Source: Notospermus geniculatus | Lineage: Eukaryota > Nemertea > Pilidiophora > Heteronemertea > Lineidae | DNA length: 64,000 nucleotides | Direction of reading: 5' to 3' | Assembly (NCBI GenBank): GCA_002633025.1 | Contig: NMRB01000870.1 | Span: forward strand, 166,242 to 230,241 | Notes under the pieces: model-generated | Seen by the model: only the letters and a program-made list of their open reading frames with translations | Told to the model about the DNA's origin: nothing | Databases searched by the model: none | Translations under genes and position numbers: made by a program | Shown: positions 48,301-59,035 of the stretch, piece by piece | Layout: the number at the start of each line of letters is the position of its first letter | How positions within the stretch are numbered: position 1 is the stretch's first letter

Positions 48301-51300
48301 CAAAGAAAGTCAGCCTCAGTCATATGAAGAATGGGCCTGAATCAAACCCAGAACCTCTGCCTCAGCGATGGCAGACGTCGATTTTTCCATTGCGCCACCC
48401 TGACAGCCCAGATACCTACTTTTCCACCTGCATCTCTTTATCTTTCAGCAGATCTTGCCTGGCCCACTCCAGCCTCCGCAACTCCACCTGGGTTTCTTCC
48501 AGTCGAGTCTGCAGTTCCCTGATCTTCTCCTGGAGACCTCTTTCATGTTCATGATGCGACTCTTTAATCTTTGTGATGGATGCTTCCTTCTCTCGGACAT
48601 ATCGATCAAGCTCAGCATGCCTGAAAATGTTGATACAGGTCAGAAAATACAATATGCAGGACAATGGAGATGACTTAAAGCCCCTCATCGCCGCGATTCT
48701 CGACATCAGTGCAGTGTGAAATGTACTACCGGTACATGTACGCTGTATCTGAATACATTGGAGCTCTGCCTGCAGTTTTTTCAATATGTGCGGAAAACTA
48801 GGCTTGATTCTCTGAAGTACGTATCAGGCAAGCATTTTGGAGACATCGACAAGGTTATGAGGCCTCTATCTGCAGTCTCCTTCCTAACATTTTGAAAATA
48901 CCGTGAAATTCAATACAGAGGGGCTTTAAATCACTGAGGGCTCACAGCTTCATCTCACTTAATGGGAGATGTAATGCACTGCGTGGATTTTAAGACCAAG
49001 GATTTCTTGCCTCAACCCCTAAATGCAAAGAAATTATACACACATTATCATCCCAAGAAAGAATGTGTTTGTTTCTTGAACTCAGATTCAGTGATTTCTC
49101 CAACAAGAGTAAGAACAATGCAAGTCTAGACATGTCCAATCCCAACTTTCTTCACTTACTTTCTCTCGAAATCTTCTTGCATTCTTTTCATGCTTTGCTC
49201 TGTCTGCTTCAACTGACACTCCAACTCTGTGATCCTGTCAATAGAAAAAAAGAAACATTTGTCAACTCACTCAAAGCCCAAGATAATTGCACAATGAGGT
49301 ACCGGCAACCCTAATCCGCGACGCGGCACTGACTATCAACCAGGTCAGAACTGCGTCATTGAAAGTGAGGCTAACGTTGTTTTCCAATTCTGAATCGCAC
49401 ACCCTGTTTCTAGGCCAAATATAACTAAAACGCTGCACTCAATTTCTGATTTTACTTTTCTGTCATTAAGTACAGAACTGCTAAAATATATCTTATTGCT
49501 CTTGAGCAAAAATCCCTGCGGCAACATGATGAATTTAATCGATAAAGTTGACCATTTTAACGTAAACGACAGGCCAATGATCGACGTCATGGGTTGTGAA
49601 TGACACAGTTTTTTGTAACGTCAGAATGACGCACGACGCCTGATGACGTTCAACAATCGCAAAGCATGCGCACTTGCGTTTTAACCTGGTTGATGATCAG
49701 TGCCTCCTTATGTTTGCCGGTACCCCATTAAAGCTGACTGAGAAAGGTGAAAACTGCACGTGAAGGGTTATGTAGGACATTAAAGTAGGCCTACAAGACA
49801 AGGTGTTCTCACAAAGTTGCCACATCTGGCAGGGTCTTGATAGTCTAGACGCAAACCCGGTAACCCCTTCAAATCTGATAACAGTAACATTTTGATGTTT
49901 TCGTGACCTTTGGGGGTAGGCGAATCAGAATCCGCCAGGTGCCACCGCGTCCCCCTTTAGCGTTTTGAGAAAATCCCGTTTGAAGTTCAGAACACTGACT
50001 TTATCATTGGACCCAAGACATGCTTATCTGCTTCTGAGGCACCATGTTTCTATCTATTGGTAATACATTTATGGGGTGTAAATCCAACTGTTCAAAAGTT
50101 ACCTGTACATCGGGTCCCATTCTCCTGTACAAAGCTCAGTTCTTGGGTCCAATGATAAAGTCAGTGTCCTGAACTTCAAACGGGATTTTCTCAAAACGCT
50201 AAAGGGTGACGCGGTGGCACCCGGTGGATTCTGATTTGCCTACCTCCAAATATTCAGAAAATATCAAAACACTGCTGTTATCAGAGAAAAAAGGGGTTAC
50301 GCCCCTTTTTGGGGTTTTGCTTCCAGACTATGAGGGACTCTTTAAACAGCTATAGAGGCCTTGCAAATGACGTCACAAGCCGCCATGCTGGGGGGCACAT
50401 GCTGCAGAGGCGCAGCGAAATGTCCCAATGACGTTACGTCAAACACTGGCGTTGCGCACTTCACGCAGGCCACGTCACGGTCAGTTCACACCTCTGCCCA
50501 CTGTGCCCCTCAGCATGGCCGCCAGGATGACGTCATTGCAAGGCCTCTAGATAAATAGCTATTGGCTATAGCTGTCAGTCAGTTGTCCAATAGGTGTCAC
50601 TATGGTCCAATTCAATACTTGATTGAGCACAAATCAAGAGAATTTTCTTCATTTTCTTCTGTATTACCAAAAAGCTACCCAGATTACTCTAATTGGAGAA
50701 TAGCAGCTACTTGGGTGATTTTACCTGGCGTCTTTCATGGCGCTCATATCCTGCAGCTGCCAGTCCTTCTCTTTCAGCTTCTTCTCCAGTTGGCGATGAT
50801 TCCCCTCGATATCGGTGTATTCTTCTTCTGTCTTCACCAGATGTGATTTCATCATTTCGTTCTCCTTCTGAAGTAGTTTCACCTATTTGTAGAATTGGAA
50901 GAAGCAAATCATTTGATCTCAAAACGGTAGTGCACCAAATAATGCTGGAGACAACTGAAATCATGTTGTAATCCAAACTACTGTCTCGTACATGTAGTTG
51001 TGGAGGGGTCCTAAAGAGGCATACAAGCATAATCGACAAGGACGTGGGTCGAAGCATCCATGTGTTTTATTTGTTTTATTCGTAATTCGTACATCAAGTT
51101 AACTGCCTCCATCAATGGAACCTAACCTCCTCGTGGCCCATCTAGGTCACGTGCGGGGGCTTACTTAGAGAACTTCCTTCACGGGGTCCTTCCGTGGGAC
51201 ATTCAAATTAACTCTACTTCCCGGTTCATTTACAATACATACTACACTACACAACTCATCAAAGCCAGATGCAGCACAGAGGACAGTCAGACAGAGTGGA

Positions 51301-53629
51301 ACAGTGGAAATATAGGCACAGTAAGTGCTTATGCCACAAAACTGAGGTTGAGTATTTGTTTACAACAAACCTTGAGTTCATATGCCAAGACTTGGCTGCT
51401 CATTTCATCGACTTGTTTCCGGTACTCGTGATCTCTTCGTGAAATGGCCTCATCGAAGCCTGAAAAGGAAATACAGCGACATATCTCTTAGCTGTGGAAA
51501 GGCTTCCTTTACATAGAAGTATACGGTGTACGAAAACGCCGGTTAACAAAGGCTTCCCGAGGATTCACAACCATGAAGTCATTTAAGCGGTGTTTTCGTA
51601 TACCGTATACTTCTATCAGGGTTCGTACACTACCCCCAGACCTAAAATTCCAGGACTTTTCAAGGAATTCCAGGGCCAAATATCCAAAAATTCCAGGACT
51701 ATTTTGCCAATAGTCCAGTTCTTACCAGGCTCAATCATTTGCCTAATACTAATAGGCCCCCTATAATATCATGACATCACTAAACCCAGGCAATTCAATC
51801 TACGTAAAGGAAGCCTAAGGGTAAATGTTGGACAGTACAGCTGGGTCTTTAAATTGGGATATCAACTGTACTCTACTGGATTTTTCCATCATGGTTGAAA
51901 CCAAGGAATTATTGGCCCTGTCATATGGTAGAAGCCATTTCAAGCTACTCATTTTCATCACTTCGATGGGGTTTTTATTTGCCCTTGTAAAAGCACTACA
52001 TACAAGGCACCACAGCTTTCTTCCTATGACAGACGTAAAGAACCAGGGGTGATTAATCTTGTATGGCCCAGGCTGGATTCAAACCTGGGACCTGCTGCTT
52101 GCTAAGCAGATTTGTAGGGCTTCTCTGATATCAACTTTATTGATTCAAGGGCCCAAATGTTTAGAAAACTGGCAATGTCTGAATCTCAGGCAAGTCATGC
52201 TTGTGAAGAATAACAACATGGTACAGAAAAAATGGGAAATCTAACCTGAAGTTAGTTCCTGTCTTTGCGTATTGAGCTCATCTTCAATCTCTTTAATTTG
52301 GCGCTGGAGGTTTCTCTTGATAGTTTCCAAGTCATCGCGCTCCCTCTGTATCTCAGCATCTTTTGCACTGGAAAAAGTCAGCAAAAAGAAGAATGTCTGG
52401 GTGGCATTCCAGTGTGGATGCACGGAATAATTTTCATATTACTGCCCTCAGAAATTCAGCTAAAAGTCAATAAAAGTAGAATATATCTCCAAGCTTGATA
52501 TATTTCCGCACCAAAAATGTTAGGAAAAAAAACAGGTTTGCAGCTTCAAATACCTTCTGTAATCATTCAGTTCAGCCTGCTTTTCTCGGAGACGTTGTTG
52601 ATAATGCGCTTGTAACTCATCACATCTCTCTTTCTCACGGGCGGAAGTCCTCACCAGTTCATCAATTTTTATCTTTAAGTCACTCACTTCGGCTGTTTTA
52701 TTTGTAAGTGCTAATTTACAACCTGAAAGTGAAATAAGAAACAACTTATAAAAGTAACGATCAATGCTCACAAAAATACTCATATCACAAAACCAGGAGA
52801 AACTTGGTCTTATGTAACAGTCCTGTTGCAGAATAAGAAGCTGAATCCATACAGATAAACGTTTTCAATCCTACCTTGGAAGATGTCTTCATATCGTTCA
52901 AGTTCTTTATCTCGTTCATTGATAAGTTCTAGGTTGTACTTGAAGTCTTCCTTTAGCTTCTGAAACTTTGCTCTCTCTTCATTCAACTGTTTCTCTTTTT
53001 CACGATACCCAGCCTCAAGTGTCTGGTTCCTGCATGTAATGGAAGGAGATGGAGGCCCTATTTTAAACTCAAGAAAGTAATTTTAACATTTTCTGAGATA
53101 ACACTCTTGTACTGAGACACTACATACAAACACTGTATATTTCTTGTACCAGAATTGAATTGTAGTCAATGGCAAAATCCGTTGTTCTCAGTTCAGTGGA
53201 CACTGTTGACATACTAGTACTGAAGTGATGTCTACCATCCCAGGCAACAGACTCTATCACGCCAAAAGAGGGGCAGCGTCATGACGTCCCGCACGTCATT
53301 TCAGAATGCCATGACGTGACTCGAAAAAAAAATCTGGTTGTTTCAGCGATCATGACATCATGAAACAATTTGATTTTTTTTCGTCTCACGTCCAGACATC
53401 ATGAAATGACGTGCGAGACGTCATGCACGCAACCCCGTCAGGTGCTGAGTTCTTTTGGAGTGATATTGTCTATTGGGGTGACCTGACACAACAACTTTCA
53501 ACAAATATACCTCAATGCTTGAATTTCTTTCCATTCTTTTTCCTTCTGTTCTGCCAAATCTCTCAGGACAGAATCATCATCAGAAAGTTCGGTCTTTGGA
53601 TTTGGCCCAAACATCATTAACGTAGTCAT
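36054..53629 (-). CDS. CCDC57: CCDC57, coiled-coil centrosomal/centriolar-satellite protein, 23 exons
   Basis: Exons (minus, coding order): 53629-53511, 53029-52875, 52722-52554, 52367-52246, 51459-51371, 50882-50725, 49233-49160, 48620-48420, 47852-47694, 47584-47422, 47179-47045, 44450-44397 (probable), 44102-43892, 42892-42882 (microexon), 42072-41892, 41326-41132, 40554-40253, 40113-40054, 39750-39513, 39068-38908, 38692-38541, 37717-37517, 36301-36054. They total 1,185 codons plus stop, with every phase matching. The N-terminus resembles vertebrate CCDC57: DLAEQKEKEWKEIQALR, EDFKYNLELINERDKELERY, EVSDLKIKIDELVR and EMSSQVLAYELKVKLLQKE. The rest is mostly charged coiled coil, then a Pro-rich part (VPTAPPKPPPKVVPAEP), PPSILKKPYSVPEG, MVDEGPSIF and a Lys-rich tail. 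In vertebrates CCDC57 acts at centrosomes and centriolar satellites in centriole duplication and microtubule organisation. The start is the first ATG of the open frame; a second ATG lies four codons in. Confidence 0.87.
36453..36545. repeat. Perfect hairpin: 41-bp arms, 11-nt loop
   Basis: The arm starting CATCCTCCCATCGCAGGG at 36453-36493 is followed by the loop TGCTGCATGCG and the exact reverse complement at 36505-36545. It lies in the last CCDC57 intron. It could be a very young inverted duplication, a hairpin RNA gene, or a read or assembly artefact. Confidence 0.92.
37785..38194. mobile_element. MITE split by a nested TTAA-flanked MITE
   Basis: The outer element begins GGACCGTATTCACAAAGGCG and ends GGGTGC-type CCTTTTTGAATACAGCC in inverted form. 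Its TTAA-GACTTAGACGCGTGTAAC arm is separated from the left end by the TTAAAGCCCC-family element at 37805-38083. The inner arms AGACTTAGACGCGTGTAACT and AGTTACACGCGTCTAAGTCT-type also pair. Confidence 0.7.
37805..38083. mobile_element. TTAA-flanked MITE (TTAAAGCCCCAC family), copy 3
   Basis: TTAAAGCCCCACTGTATTGA at the left and TCAATACTGTGGGGCTTTAA at the right. It is reversed relative to 12422-12699 and nested in another MITE. Confidence 0.88.
38293..38482. mobile_element. CAGTCAAACCTCTCTTTT inverted-repeat element
   Basis: CAGTCAAACCTCTCTTTT at the left is inverted at the right as AAAGGGAGGCTCTACTG. Intronic in CCDC57. Confidence 0.55.
39821..39871. repeat. Intronic hairpin, 24-bp arms with two G/U-compatible mismatches
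   Basis: GGCTGAAGGTAGATGCTTGT and ACAAACATCTATCTTCAGCC pair around a GAC loop, next to the exon at 39750-39513. The two mismatches are transitions. The intron frame is also open by chance. Confidence 0.7.
42882..42892 (-). CDS. CCDC57: Inferred 11-nt microexon of CCDC57
   Basis: The exon at 44102-43892 ends in phase 1 and the exon at 42072-41892 starts in phase 0, so a direct join shifts the frame. Between them the minus strand reads TTTTTCCCACTCGCTACAG, then GTGAACTTCAG, then GTGACT. The 11 bases with canonical borders restore the frame and add Gly-Glu-Leu-Gln (VGEE-GELQ-LDSLEYV). Confidence 0.65.
43119..43219. mobile_element. CCATGTTCCCGAAGC inverted-repeat element
   Basis: CCATGTTCCCGAAGCTGTCG and CGACGGCTTCGGGAACATGG are inverted, with inner TTAACGATGTCGTTA and TAACGACATCGTTAA. 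About 100 bp, in a CCDC57 intron. Confidence 0.8.
43610..43735. repeat. Isolated units of the 99-bp satellite, inverted
   Basis: GGTAGTCATGTTTGGTATCA and TTCCATGACCTAGTGATCTA are the reverse complement of the array at 7396-8001. A little over one unit is present, in a CCDC57 intron. Confidence 0.85.
44397..44450 (-). CDS. CCDC57: Probable 54-nt CCDC57 exon within a palindrome arm
   Basis: Bounded by GGTTTTACAG and GTAAAC, phase 0/0, encoding LKLVNENELQHQISHRAE. It fits between KNIH and ENQHESFYK without changing frame. The mirror copy at about 44834-44887 has an in-frame stop and a lost donor base, which suggests this copy is the one under selection. Confidence 0.6.
44938..45014 (-). CDS. 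Unassigned ATG-starting exon in the right palindrome arm
   Basis: Reads MADSDENEEDRLPKSKTGD then RNVIEY and two bases of a further codon before GTAAGT. The upstream sequence (45015-45300) looks like a 5' region. The mirror copy at 44284 on the plus strand keeps the frame with changes (MADSEENEQDRLQQSRTGD). Its phase (2) fits no downstream CCDC57 exon. It may be the first exon of a nested gene or a promoter duplication. I do not recognise the family. Confidence 0.35.
45741..46951. repeat. Three-layer inverted repeat with mirrored GGTAAAAAAGGTAC minisatellites
   Basis: Outer layer: a 12-16-bp minisatellite GGTAAAAAAGGTACTA at 45741-45933 and its complement (TAGTACCTTTTTTACC) at about 46733-46951. 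Middle layer: CATTGGATCATCCAGAACTT at about 45963 mirrored as AAGTTCTGGATAATCCAATG at about 46685. Inner layer: 85-bp arms at 46172-46385. It lies in a CCDC57 intron. Confidence 0.85.
46172..46385. mobile_element. Fold-back element with arms of about 85 bp
   Basis: GAAGTCAACTTCCAGAACTT and AAGTTCTGGAAGTTGACTTC bound a nearly perfect stem that includes GACCCCAACCGGGGTCTTCC. The loop is about 45 bp. Confidence 0.9.
48327..48410 (-). mobile_element. tRNA-derived SINE fragment, second copy
   Basis: The minus strand carries GGTGGCGCAATGGAAAAAT and GGTTCTGGGTTTGATTCAGG at box A/B spacing, ending in the shared CCCATTCTTCATATG. Same module as 1076-1176. Confidence 0.6.
48675..48929. mobile_element. 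TTAA-flanked MITE (TTAAAGCCCC family), copy 4, shortened left end
   Basis: The left end TTAAAGCCCC runs directly into CATCGCCGCGATTC, lacking about 28 bp present in the other copies. The right end TCAATACAGAGGGGCTTTAA is intact. Confidence 0.82.
49838..50333. mobile_element. Long fold-back element with arms of over 150 bp
   Basis: The left half contains CCAGGTGCCACCGCGTCCCC, GCGTTTTGAGAAAATCCCGT and GACTTTATCATTGGACCCAA. The right half contains their complements in reverse order. The termini are TAGTCTAGACGCAAACCC and GGGGTTTTGCTTCCAGACTA. It lies in a CCDC57 intron. Confidence 0.85.
50351..50553. mobile_element. MITE family F (TATAGAGGCCTTGCAA variant)
   Basis: TATAGAGGCCTTGCAAATGA and TCATTGCAAGGCCTCTAGAT are inverted. 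Both arms carry TGACGTCA. Intronic. Confidence 0.8.
51501..51620. repeat. Inverted repeat ATAGAAGTATACGGTGTACG
   Basis: ATAGAAGTATACGGTGTACG at the left is mirrored by CGTATACCGTATACTTCTAT at the right, about 80 bp apart. Likely a short MITE in a CCDC57 intron. Confidence 0.65.
53275..53425. mobile_element. GTCATGACGTC inverted-repeat element
   Basis: GTCATGACGTCCCGCACGTC and GACGTGCGAGACGTCATG form the ends, with inner CGAAAAAAAAATC and GATTTTTTTTCG. It lies in the first CCDC57 intron. Confidence 0.65.
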
Positions 53630-54080
53630 GGTAGTAGTGAGAGTTTTCTTGCTGTGTCAGGTTCCACGGATGTGCAGTTCAGGCATCATACGGACAAAGG
53701 TGAGTGAGTCGGTGAAAACAGAACTGAAACAACAAGTTCCTAAACATTAATATAATAATAGCCCTACCGGTAGGTAGACCTAGCCTAAATGAGATACATG
53801 TACCTAGCTAGGCCTAGGGCCTAGGTATCAGTGTCACAGCAGTAGCCTATGTACATGTCTAGGGCAGGCAAAGGCCTAGATATGTAAATGTAGGTGACCA
53901 AATCATCATAGCAGGCCTATAGTAAGTATAAATTATTAATTTATACTTACTATAGGCCTACTATGATGATTATTATAGTATGTCAATTGTCATATTGTGT
54001 AGATCTATTGCATATGCACTACTGCATACTGGGAATGGTGTGGGAAGACAAGGAAATTGTTCACACTGCTGCATGCCTGA

Positions 54081-54470
54081 TTAAAGAGAGACATCGAAAG
54101 ATATTGCCTGGCAGGCACTAGTTGTTTTTGTTTTGATTAGCGCACAGCGCCGCCTGTTAATTTACGGTGACACTACGCTATAGCAAAGGCCCCTGGAGAG
54201 CTATCACTGAGTTTAGAACACGTATCTAAACCAAAAAAATACTAGTTTGTAAAACACACCACGAGTTCATGAATTCGTGAGCTCGGGGTGTGTTCTTAGA
54301 TACGTGTTGTGTTTTTTTAGATACAATTCATGTTTGGTTAGGTAGCTACGTGTTCTAAACTCACTGATAGCTCTCCAGGGGCCTGTGCCATAGCATAATG
54401 TCACCGATGTCATGATTAACAAAAACAACTAGTGCCCGCCGGGCAATATTTTTCGGATGTCTCCCTTTAA
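54081..54470. mobile_element. 390-bp TTAA-flanked fold-back element
   Basis: TTAAAGAGAGACATCGAAAG and ATTTTTCGGATGTCTCCCTT-TAA are inverted ends. The inner pairs include GGCCCCTGGAGAGCTATCA and TGATAGCTCTCCAGGGGCC. It abuts another TTAA element that starts at 54473. Confidence 0.82.
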
Positions 54471-54472
54471 TG

Positions 54473-54690
54473 TTAAAGGAGCACGGTATCATGGTATTGC
54501 CACTTTTTCTCGACAGCCGGCGCCACCGCGCCACTCTCCAACCCGAGGGTCTAACTACGTGTCGGCAAATGACCTGATTTACTGCGTACATTTTGTAATG
54601 CATTTTTGTAGTTTGTCTTACTGCCGCTAGGTGGCTCCCACTACGTCGGCAGTCAAATAGGCCTAACGCATTGCGATACCGTGCTCCTTT
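54473..54690. mobile_element. MITE family E, copy 2
   Basis: TTAAAGGAGCACGGTATCAT and GCGATACCGTGCTCCTTTTA ends. The interior is the reverse complement of 31731-31948 (CTGCCGCTAGGTGGCTCCCA). Confidence 0.82.
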
Positions 54691-56703
54691 TATTACGTTA
54701 CTTAAAACACGTCGAAGACCCTACTACTACACTACCAGGGCCATTTTGGAACGTTTATGTCATGCTAGGCCTATGCCTAAGTAAGCCTATGCATGCATGC
54801 AGTGCACAGGTGCACACACGGGCACTCTCTCCTCTCACTCGACACAACAGTTCGTCGTCAACAGTTGGGTTACCGGTACAATTTCATGATTTCATGATTT
54901 GAGAAGATTCCGCACTGCCACTGCATGTTGACTGTATCAAATACCTAGCCTAGCGTCCTAGGGCCTATGCTAAGTTTCTTCATCAGCTGCCGTGCAAGGA
55001 CCAAACGTACCAATAGGCCTACCATCAACCGAACCGAAGTAGGCCTAGGCCTAATTAGGTTGCAGAAACCACTGCTGTCAACATGGTAAAATCATGAAAT
55101 ACGGCATGTACGGGCATGACCAGATGACGGGGGGCAGTTTTCAGATTTGGTCGAGCTAGGCCCCTGCCTACGCCATTTTGAAATCAGCGGGCTTCCCCAT
55201 TTTGCAACACAGGGAACTTGAGAGTTGGTGACAAAATGAATGAAATTAGAAAATGGCATTGATAATCATTTTTCGTTATCAAAAGAGTTCTATAATTATG
55301 TTTATACGTTATTTTGCTATATTTGAATGCAACAAATTTGCTTTGATGGTGAAATTTGGATCAACCATGCATGGAATCTCAATTTCCCTGTGATAACGGT
55401 GACGCACGATGGGAATTCCCCACTCTCCAAGATGATATGAGCATGCGCAGAATGATGGGAATCCCTTGCCTGTTGCTGGAGATTTCTTCTGATCGGGAAA
55501 TTCCGAGTGAAGGCCATGAAGGCGTGAACATACAAGGTGGTTATCGAATCGATGAATCGGGGGATAAATCGAGTTTTCTAATTCATCCCAAGTGTGAAAT
55601 TGACATTTGAAAGGTACATGAACTGATATGGCATCATTAATTCACAACAGAGGCCGCGATATGCCGAAGAAACCGCTGCTGCAGCATGTTTTTAACGCAT
55701 GAACGCTGTTTATGAAGGCTCGGCCCAACAGTGCAGTGCTCGTGAGTCGTGTGTGTACATGTGTACTGTATGTATGCCTCTCTGTATGCAGGCACTTATG
55801 CACTGCATGCACTACACCATGTACACTACCTTACACAGTGTACAATATGCGTGTCATAGGCCTATAGGCCCAGTGGATTTGTGTACAGGACAGGTCATGC
55901 ATAGTGAACAAGTTGGTTGATAAATAAATAGGCCTAGTTTGTGCATTGCCATTGATGTGTAGGCCTACCGTAGGCTACCGCCGTACCGGTAGGCATCGAT
56001 CGCTACTCATCTCACTGATAGGCTAGGATAGGCTATTGAGGATAGGCTACTGACAGGATAGGCTACTGAGATTCTCAGTAGCCTATCCTGATCCAATCAG
56101 CTAGGCCCTATTTTTTTACATAATTCTAAAATGTCTTCTTACTTTTATTTTGTATTTTTTTGAGAAGCAGCCTATAGCCCTAGGCCTAGGCCGAATAAAA
56201 CACACTAGGCATGACTGTTAGTGTTAGAACACAATTTGTAGGCCTAGGTCTTTTGAATGATTGCTCTCCAGTCGCCTGGCAATTCTCCATGATTTGATTG
56301 GCACTCGGACCATATGACGTCGATACTAATTTGCATATGATTGGGGGTTTGCCACACGTTCACTAATTACCAAAATGAGTTAATAGAAGTAATTACGCTG
56401 TGCGCTTTGTTTTTCTGGTCGGCTGTTGAGAAAGTGCAGTCTTAAATCTACGTAATGACAAGAGCAATTTGTGAGTTCATGAAATTGTTCAGAATGATTG
56501 ACAGATTTGCTCAGACAACGCAAAAATTGGCCTTGCAGAGGGTATTTCCCCGATCGTGCAACAGTGAGATGCACTTTTTAAATGTATCGTCTCCCATCAT
56601 GCTGTGTGCATTGTTCCTTTCATTTAGCGCTGTTTAGCTTTCGGCATCGATTTTGAAAGTTTTTAAAAACTACATTTGTGACTAATAATATTGCATCATT
56701 TTT

Positions 56704-57780
56704 TAGCTCACTGGGGTGAGCTATTACGATGGTGCAGCGTCCGTCGTCCGTCGTCGTCCGTCGTCGTCGTCGTCGTCGTCGTCCGTCGTCGTCGTCGTCG
56801 TTGTCCGTTAGCAGGGCACGTTTCGTAACCGCTGGAGCTATTGATCTGAAACTTGGTACATATATACCCCTAGGTCAGATGACCCACGACACCAAGTTTC
56901 GGTCCGATTCGACTCTCAGTTTGGCCACCAGGTGGCAGAAACCAAAAACACAAAAAGTGCAATAACTCCTGAACTAATGACTAGATCATCTCCAAATTTT
57001 TATCATAGGTGTAGCTAATAAGGATACATAACATATATAACGGGTTTTTGATTTGACCTACTTTTCAAGGTCACAGAGGTCAAAGTTCGACAAAAGTGAC
57101 GAACCTGCCACAGTTTGTCATTATTTCACCGAGCAACTTCATATCTTGCATAAACATGCATTGGAGGGGTACCTTAAAAAATACCAAGTTTCGGCCCGAT
57201 TGGACATCCAATATGGCCGCCAGGTGGCGTAACCTGAAAATCAAGTAAGTGCTATTACTCAGGAACGGCTTGACGCAGAGTGCTCAAATTTGATATTTAC
57301 CTCCATCTAGATGACCTTTACATGCATGTCAAATTTCGGCCTGATTTGACTTCAAACATGGCCACCAGGTGGCGTAACCCAAAAATCATCAAAGTGCTGT
57401 AACTCAGGAACGCCTTAACCCAAAGCGCTCCAATGTGCTATGTGGCCCCCTGCAGATGACCTTTATGTCCATGTGAAGTTTCGGCCCGATCGGACATCCA
57501 ATATGGCCGCCAGGTGGCGTAACCCGAAAATCATCAAAGTGCTGTAACTCAGGAACGACTTGACCCAAAGCGCTCCAATGTGCTATGTGGTCCCCTGCAG
57601 ATGACCTTTATGTGCATGTGAAGTTCCAGCCCGATCGGACATCCAATATGGCCGCCAGGTGGCATAACCCAAAAATCATCAAAGTCTTTTCTGGGAATGA
57701 CTTGACCCAGATTGCTCATAACTGATATGTACCTCCCTATGTCATTAGACTATTATGTCCAACCCAGTGAGCACATGGTC
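56704..57780. repeat. Dispersed repeat: GTC microsatellite head plus 145-bp tandem array
   Basis: Starts TTAGCTCACTGGGGTGAGCT, then ACGATGGTGCAGCGTCCGTC and a GTC-rich run, then about five units of 140-145 bp. Each unit has the phrase CCAGGTGGC (56931, 57226, 57366, 57511, 57656 approximately) and TTTCGGCCCGAT. A truncated head in opposite orientation borders the gap at 23513. Confidence 0.85.
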
Positions 57781-58709
57781 CATGGACCATTTCATTTAAG
57801 CTGCTGTTTTCCTCTACTGTCCTGGTGTAGTGTTATGATTTTTTTTCATTCTTGTTGTATAATATTTTAGCGAAAGACAGTATTATTGTGTTGGTGGTAT
57901 TGGTTGTGGTTGCAGGCCTGCCTCTACTAACTAAATCATGTGTTGAAAATTCTGGTTTTAACTGCTATTCCAGCTCATGTTGTTCTCATTCTTTGCTCAA
58001 CTCTTGGTCAGCTACATACGGTAATACTAATATCAAAATCATGTGATGTGAAATTGTATTGTTGATTACAGGGATTTAGTGACATCAGAATTCGTATATT
58101 TACATGTATGTACAATGCACAATAGACCAACTCAAAGTCAGAGGTCAGTTGGTCAAACTAGTTCAAAGTGCGAATTTCAGTTTTCTTCAATGTTCTACCC
58201 TGGGGCCAAAGTATTACTTTTATTTTTAGTACATATGTACTTGCTTGTGAAGAGAAAACAATCTGAAAATAGTGGATGATGAAAAAGGTACTTCATTTGC
58301 GAGAAGAATTACAATGGGCCAAGGAAATTAGCAGGTTTGACACACTATACTGTTCATAGTGTTGTACACTGTATTTTCTGATCTATCATCAGGATAGAGC
58401 TCATTCAATCACACTGTGACAAATATGCAGAACATTTTGCTGAGTTTTATGTTAGTCATCAGAATTTCCCTGTTCTGTTGCAAGGAGAGAAGTGGCAAAC
58501 TTTAGTTCAATGCAGTTCAGACAGAGCTTTAAGGATTTGTTTGAGCATGATCACTGTAGTAAGTGGTATTTGATGTGGTGACTGACATGACTGAATAACA
58601 AACAGTAGTGGGTGTTGCACTGGTATGCCGTGGGTGTTTTAATATGCCTCCAGTATGATAGTCTTGTTTTGGTTCGTGATGCTAATCCTTTCTTGTCAAC
58701 CAATAGGCC

Positions 58710-59035
58710 TAGCAAAATAAATTGTGTGTTTCTGGTCATCGGCGATTTCCAAAAATCGAGGGTCGGACGGGCGGGATTTTTTTATTTTCCATTTTTGGTA
58801 CAGATAATTTTATTGCAGCTACAGGTATTATACTAAAGGTTCTAGAAGCCAGGAACAGCCTCAAAAGCTGCTCTGGCATCCATGACTAAAGGCCTAGAGA
58901 GGAAAAGAGATTTAATTTTAATACATTTGATGCATTTTTGTGAAGAAAAAAAATTTGTTTCCTGGCCAGCCAGAATTTTTTGAGGGTCGGTCGGAAAATT
59001 CCAAATGACCAGAAACACAGAATTTTTTTTACTAA
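58710..59035. mobile_element. GTGTTTCTGGTCAT inverted-repeat element
   Basis: GTGTTTCTGGTCATCGGCGA with GAGGGTCGGACGGGCGGG on the left is matched by GAGGGTCGGTCGGAAAATTC and AATGACCAGAAACACAG on the right. Confidence 0.65.

Noticed and set aside
51060-51240. Structured RNA near CCGTGGGAC/CGTGGCCCA
   Set aside because: Some pairing can be drawn, but no known RNA family was recognised and no second copy was seen.
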